From Fictibacillus norfolkensis (GTDB taxonomy: Bacteria > Bacillota > Bacilli > Bacillales > Fictibacillaceae), in NCBI RefSeq assembly GCF_014836645.1, contig NZ_JACSQM010000009.1, positions 62,001 to 126,000 on the forward strand: 64,000 nt of DNA. Reading direction: 5' to 3'. This document shows, one piece after another, positions 60,636-64,000 of the stretch (positions are counted from its first letter, which is position 1; every line of letters starts with the position of its first letter). The notes beneath the pieces were generated by a model. That model worked only from the letters and a program-made list of their open reading frames with translations, had not been told where the DNA came from and made no database searches. The translations under genes were made by a program, and so were the position numbers.

Positions 60636-61505
60636 TTGCAAAGTGTTGGATTTATCGGAACAGGTGTAATGGGAAAAAGCATGGCCGGTCACTTGATGAA
60701 TGCAGGTTATCCAGTCCATGTTTATACGAGAACGAAAGCAAAAGCAGAAGATCTTCTTGAAAAAGGAGCTAAGTGGGCAGACACACCAAAAGAAATTGCT
60801 CAAAACTGTGATGTGATCATCACGATGGTCGGCTATCCGAAAGATGTAGAAGAAGTCTATCTAGGTGCCGAAGGGTTAGTCGCTCACGCTAAAGAAGGTT
60901 CATATTTAATCGATATGACGACTTCTAGTCCGCAGCTAGCACAAAAAATTGAGCGCACAGCTGCTGAACGGAATATTGCAACGCTGGATGCACCCGTTTC
61001 TGGCGGTGATATCGGTGCGAGAGATGCTAAACTATCCATCATGGTAGGTGGTTCAGAGTCCGCATTCCACGATATGGAACAGATATTCTCTAAAATGGGT
61101 ACGAACGTTGTTTATCAAGGAAAAGCTGGATCTGGTCAGCATACGAAAATGTGTAATCAGATTGCGATTGCATCAGGTATGATGGGTGTTTGCGAAGCGA
61201 TTCTTTACGCAGAGAAAGCAGGATTAGACCCAGAGAACGTGCTGAAAAGTATTGAATCTGGTGCTGCAGGAAGCTGGAACCTTAGCAATCTTGGGCCAAG
61301 AATTTTAAAAGGAGATTTTGCTCCTGGCTTTTATGTGAAACATTTTATAAAAGATATGAACATCGCATTGAAATCAGCTGAAGAGATGGGTTTATTAACA
61401 CCAGGATTACAACTCGCAAAGAAGCTATACGATGAGCTTGCTGAGATGGGTGAAGAAGATAGTGGGACACATGCACTTTATAAACGTTTAGCGAACCAAG
61501 GGTAA
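60636..61505 (+). CDS. ykwC: Beta-hydroxyacid dehydrogenase family oxidoreductase (YkwC-like)
   Basis: A 289-residue NAD(P)-dependent enzyme of the 3-hydroxyisobutyrate / tartronate semialdehyde reductase family. It has the N-terminal VGFIGTGVMGKSMAGHLMNA motif, the substrate-binding DAPVSGGDIGARDA signature, and the catalytic Lys in GSGQHTKMCNQI. Length fits B. subtilis YkwC (288). The natural substrate is uncertain. Translation starts at TTG 60636 behind AAAGGAGTGAGG. A strong terminator follows. Confidence 0.9.
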   Translation: MQSVGFIGTGVMGKSMAGHLMNAGYPVHVYTRTKAKAEDLLEKGAKWADTPKEIAQNCDVIITMVGYPKDVEEVYLGAEGLVAHAKEGSYLIDMTTSSPQLAQKIERTAAERNIATLDAPVSGGDIGARDAKLSIMVGGSESAFHDMEQIFSKMGTNVVYQGKAGSGQHTKMCNQIAIASGMMGVCEAILYAEKAGLDPENVLKSIESGAAGSWNLSNLGPRILKGDFAPGFYVKHFIKDMNIALKSAEEMGLLTPGLQLAKKLYDELAEMGEEDSGTHALYKRLANQG

Positions 61506-61529
61506 GTCTACCTTGGTTTCTTTTTTTTG
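61495..61529 (+). terminator. Terminator of the ykwC-like gene
   Basis: AACCAAGG / CCTTGGTT with an 8-base loop, then TCTTTTTTTT. Confidence 0.88.
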
Positions 61530-61532
61530 CTC

Positions 61533-61561
61533 TTTACAAAACGTAATAATTACGATTTAAT
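61533..61561 (+). promoter_or_regulatory. Promoter with embedded Zur box
   Basis: TTTACA and TTTAAT are separated by 17 bases. The spacer holds AACGTAATAATTACGATTT (within 61538-61558), which differs from the B. subtilis Zur consensus (TCGTAATNATTACGA core) at one position. Zinc-loaded Zur bound here would block RNA polymerase directly. Confidence 0.82.
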
Positions 61562-61597
61562 AAATGGAACTGACTAAAATTAAGGAGTTATTACTAT

Positions 61598-62764
61598 ATG
61601 AAAAAAATGATTATTGTTGGTGGGGGTATACAAGGTTGTACGTTAGCCATTCATCTATTAAAAACGAAAAAGCTCGATAATCATGAACTGTTGATTATAG
61701 ATAAAAATAACAAGCCACTTAATAATTGGAGAGAATGTACGGATCTGATCTCGATGCCGTTCTTACGATCACCTTCAGTGCATCACCTTGATGTAAATCC
61801 TTTTTCACTCGAAAAGTTTTCTAAGAAAGAGGGCTATCATAAGGTTAGTCATTTTTATGGTTATTATGACCGCCCGTCTCTAGAGATGTTTAACGAGCAT
61901 TGCGGAACATTAATTCGTGATCTAGATATAGAGAGTTGCTGGAAACAGGCTTCTGTAACTGGCATAGAAAAAAAGCAAGCCTACTGGACTGTTCAGACAG
62001 AGAAAGGTGAAGTTGTGGAAGCGGAAAATCTTGTTCTAGCCATGGGGTTAAGAGAGCATCCTTTTTGGCCGAAATGGGCAGAAGATGCGAATTCAAGCGG
62101 TGCTCAGGTTCATCATATCTTTCAAAAAGAAATGCCTGACCTTGATTCGTGCTCTGCTCCCGTTTCAATTATTGGAGGAGGAATATCTGCTGCACATCTT
62201 GCTCTTTCTTTGGCAGAAAAATATGAGGGGAACGTTTCGTTAATTTATAGAAAAGACTTAGAAGTTCATACTTTCGATTCTGATCCTGGGTGGCAAGGGC
62301 CGATGTTCATGGATAAGTTTAATCAAATAAAAGACTATTCCGTGAGAAGGAAGAGCATTGTAGAAGCCAGACATAAAGGTTCTGTCACAAAAGAACTTTA
62401 TTTAGGGTTAAAATCCGCGGAGAAAAACGGTAAAATAAAGCTGTTAAAAGAAGAGGTAGAATCGTATTGCACGAGTTGCAATGAGCTGGTCTTCCAATCC
62501 GGAGAAAGGTATGAAGCGAAAACGGTCCTTCTTGCTACGGGGTTTCATTCCACACCTCCAGGAATTCACTGGCTAAAAAATGTAATACAACACGAAAATT
62601 TAAAGTGTGCTAAATGTGGTTATCCAATTGTTAGCCCTGAAACGCTAGAGTGGGATCAGGGGCTGTTTGTTATGGGCCCTTTAGCAGAGCTTGAGATTGG
62701 TCCAGTTTCGAGGAATATTGCAGGTGCTAGAAGAGCGACAGAAAGAATAGTAAGAGCTATATGA
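61598..62764 (+). CDS. FAD/NAD(P)-binding oxidoreductase in a Zur-controlled cluster
   Basis: A 388-residue two-dinucleotide-domain flavoprotein. The FAD-binding motif is KKMIIVGGGIQGCTLAIHLL and the NAD(P)-binding motif VSIIGGGISAAHLALSLA. The middle resembles flavin monooxygenase/SidA-like enzymes (LRSPSVHHLDVNPF, LAMGLREHPFWPKW, LLATGFHSTPPG). Two CxxC pairs occur in the last third, Cys291/294 (YCTSCN) and Cys337/340 (KCAKCG), which could bind one zinc ion. The start follows TAAGGAG. It is the first gene after a Zur box and lies 53 bases before ycgR, so it belongs to a zinc-starvation response. The reaction is unknown. Confidence 0.85.
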   Translation: MKKMIIVGGGIQGCTLAIHLLKTKKLDNHELLIIDKNNKPLNNWRECTDLISMPFLRSPSVHHLDVNPFSLEKFSKKEGYHKVSHFYGYYDRPSLEMFNEHCGTLIRDLDIESCWKQASVTGIEKKQAYWTVQTEKGEVVEAENLVLAMGLREHPFWPKWAEDANSSGAQVHHIFQKEMPDLDSCSAPVSIIGGGISAAHLALSLAEKYEGNVSLIYRKDLEVHTFDSDPGWQGPMFMDKFNQIKDYSVRRKSIVEARHKGSVTKELYLGLKSAEKNGKIKLLKEEVESYCTSCNELVFQSGERYEAKTVLLATGFHSTPPGIHWLKNVIQHENLKCAKCGYPIVSPETLEWDQGLFVMGPLAELEIGPVSRNIAGARRATERIVRAI

Positions 62765-62817
62765 GTATCTATCATAAAAAATAGCTCATTTCATAGATTA
62801 GAAAAAGAGGTGAGAAT

Positions 62818-63831
62818 ATGGGTGCGTATTCCACAAAAAAAGATGTGGTAAGAAAAGAAATGATAGGGCTATTATTGCTGGCTATCTTTATTATTTCTTT
62901 TCTATTTATGGAAGAAATAAAGAATGATTCTGTATTTGATAACTTACCAAGTTCCATCATGCATGTGAACACGGTTTTTCTAAGTATTTTAATAGAAGCA
63001 GTTCCTTTTATTTTATTAGGCGTTTTTGTTTCGGCTTTAATCCAAACTTTTGTAACAGAACAGCATATTCAACGGTTGATTCCTAAAAATCCATTCTTAG
63101 GTATCGGAGTCGTTTTGTTCATGGGAGTCATCTTTCCTGTCTGCGAGTGTGCGATCATACCTGTCGTAAGACGCCTGATTAAAAAAGGACTTCCGCTGCA
63201 CCTTGGAACGGTTTTCTTATTAACCGTACCAATCGTAAACCCAGTCGTTATCCTATCCACTTTTTATGCGTTCCGTAACAATATGGCAGTCGTATATGGA
63301 AGAATTGGACTGGCACTTCTTGTGGCGATCATTATTGGATTGATTGTATATTGGGCATTTCGCAATAAAGATCAACTCAGATCACACATAGAACATGGCG
63401 CTCATGATCATTCCCATGGTATTACGATGAGTCGTTGGAAACAAACGGTGTATCACGCATCTGATGAGTTCTTTGATACTGGGAAATTCCTTATTTTTGG
63501 TGCATTTTTAGCGAGTATGTTCCAAGTATTCATCAATCGCAATGATCTATTGGCGCTTGGTGGGAATGAGTGGTCATCAACAGGTCTGATGATGGGTCTT
63601 GCTTTCTTGCTATCCATTTGTTCAGAGGCGGATGCCTTTATCGCCGCTTCATTCGGAAGTACATTTACGGTAGGTTCGATCATCGCGTTCTTGGTATACG
63701 GTCCGATGCTTGATGTGAAGAACATGCTTATGATGTTTGCTTATTTTAAGACGCGCTTTGTATTTGTGTTAATGGGACTAATAACGCTGACTGTATTTGC
63801 TGTAACGATGGTGTATCAATTTGTGGTGTAG
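62818..63831 (+). CDS. ycgR: YcgR-like permease (DUF318/YraQ family)
   Basis: A 337-residue membrane protein with about eight hydrophobic segments of the DUF318/ArsP-like permease family. The signature VFPVCECAIIPVVRRLIKKG carries Cys109 and Cys111. A cytoplasmic or external loop is His-rich (HIEHGAHDHSHG, residues 190-201), typical of metal-handling proteins. The second half repeats the fold (LSICSEADAFIAASF). Always paired with ycgQ in Bacillus, as here. A role in zinc or zinc-complex transport is suggested by the Zur box upstream. Start follows AAGAGGTGAG. Confidence 0.88.
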   Translation: MGAYSTKKDVVRKEMIGLLLLAIFIISFLFMEEIKNDSVFDNLPSSIMHVNTVFLSILIEAVPFILLGVFVSALIQTFVTEQHIQRLIPKNPFLGIGVVLFMGVIFPVCECAIIPVVRRLIKKGLPLHLGTVFLLTVPIVNPVVILSTFYAFRNNMAVVYGRIGLALLVAIIIGLIVYWAFRNKDQLRSHIEHGAHDHSHGITMSRWKQTVYHASDEFFDTGKFLIFGAFLASMFQVFINRNDLLALGGNEWSSTGLMMGLAFLLSICSEADAFIAASFGSTFTVGSIIAFLVYGPMLDVKNMLMMFAYFKTRFVFVLMGLITLTVFAVTMVYQFVV

Positions 63832-63849
63832 AAAGGGAGGTAGGATACT

Positions 63850-64000
63850 TTGAACAAAGAGAGTCGTGATTTTCATACGTATTTAAGAGGTATCATCTTA
63901 ATCGGTTTCATGCTTCTGCTGATCGGATTAATTACAACAGGGAAGCTTAATTATTATGTAGCACCGAAAATGCACATCTTTGTCTATTTTGCGATCGGCA
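63850..64000 (+). CDS. ycgQ: YcgQ-like putative permease subunit, partial (runs off window)
   Basis: The first 50 residues of a TIGR03943/DUF1980-type protein are visible: a short polar start (MNKESRDFHTYLRG), a membrane helix, then TGKLNYYVAPKMHIF and a second helix starting at the edge. Translation starts at TTG behind GGGAGGTAGG, 18 bases after the ycgR stop. It is the standard partner of YcgR and the last visible gene of the Zur-controlled cluster. Confidence 0.85.
   Translation, partial: MNKESRDFHTYLRGIILIGFMLLLIGLITTGKLNYYVAPKMHIFVYFAIG

Noticed and set aside
1..64000. Prophage, transposase or integrase genes, tRNA and rRNA genes
   Set aside because: None was found on either strand; the mobile-looking material is non-coding palindromes only.

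Overview
The window reads as a chromosomal segment of a low-GC Gram-positive endospore-former of the family Bacillaceae. The evidence is strong AGGAGG-type ribosome binding sites, sigma-A promoters, a T-box leader, a preQ1 riboswitch, a lia cell-envelope stress operon, an adeR/ald pair, ywbE, malL, ykwC, ycgR/ycgQ and vpr-like genes, all of recognisable Bacillus type. A Fictibacillus-like genus is my guess; the sequence alone cannot prove it. I see no rRNA, tRNA, CRISPR array, prophage or transposase gene. The accessory content is non-coding: dispersed palindromic repeats and short periodic arrays between genes.

Layout. 1-7.5 kb: the C-terminal end of a large-subunit catalase, a secreted protein, an Eis-like acetyltransferase, an RluF-like pseudouridine synthase, a YjiH-type membrane protein behind a cre-like site, a glutathione peroxidase homologue, a Nudix protein and a Cam-type gamma-carbonic anhydrase. 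7.7-11.2 kb: liaI-liaH-liaF-liaS-liaR (no liaG). 11.2-18.3 kb: adenine deaminase, a three-gene ywbE operon, an M20 dipeptidase pair, proC and a DEAD-box helicase. 18.4-31 kb: a fatty acid desaturase, an alpha-glucoside PTS / phosphatase-fold protein / malL cluster, a VOC protein, an aldo/keto reductase, a secreted M14 carboxypeptidase, a glucose-type PTS IIA protein and a PfkB sugar kinase. 31-41.8 kb: T-box plus single-chain glycyl-tRNA synthetase, an M24 peptidase, a TetR/MFS pair with matching operators, hemolysin III, GNAT and Nudix proteins, a TudS-like/DUF1722 fusion, an AEC transporter and a Crp/Fnr protein. 41.8-51.6 kb: a secreted coiled-coil protein, a secreted glycerophosphodiesterase, a preQ1-controlled queuosine-precursor transporter, an OpuC-type osmoprotectant importer, ald and its regulator adeR, and an M3 oligopeptidase. 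51.9-64 kb: a DUF420 (CtaM-like) protein, a Vpr-like protease, an MFS exporter, secreted proteins, a YkwC-like dehydrogenase, and a Zur-box-controlled cluster of an FAD protein with ycgR and ycgQ, cut by the window end.

How the genes work together. The PTS IICB protein has no IIA domain; the separate IIA protein about 5 kb away could phosphorylate it, after which MalL would hydrolyse the imported alpha-glucoside. AdeR probably activates ald. Two near-identical operators link the TetR repressor to its own promoter and to the adjacent exporter. The final cluster looks like a zinc-starvation unit because a near-consensus Zur box lies between its -35 and -10 elements.

The most unusual signals are non-coding. 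About eight copies of a ~129-bp imperfect palindrome with GTTGATT/AATCAAC ends occur, one of them split by a second palindromic element. Three intergenic arrays have a repeat period close to 21 bp, and each starts shortly after a transcription terminator.
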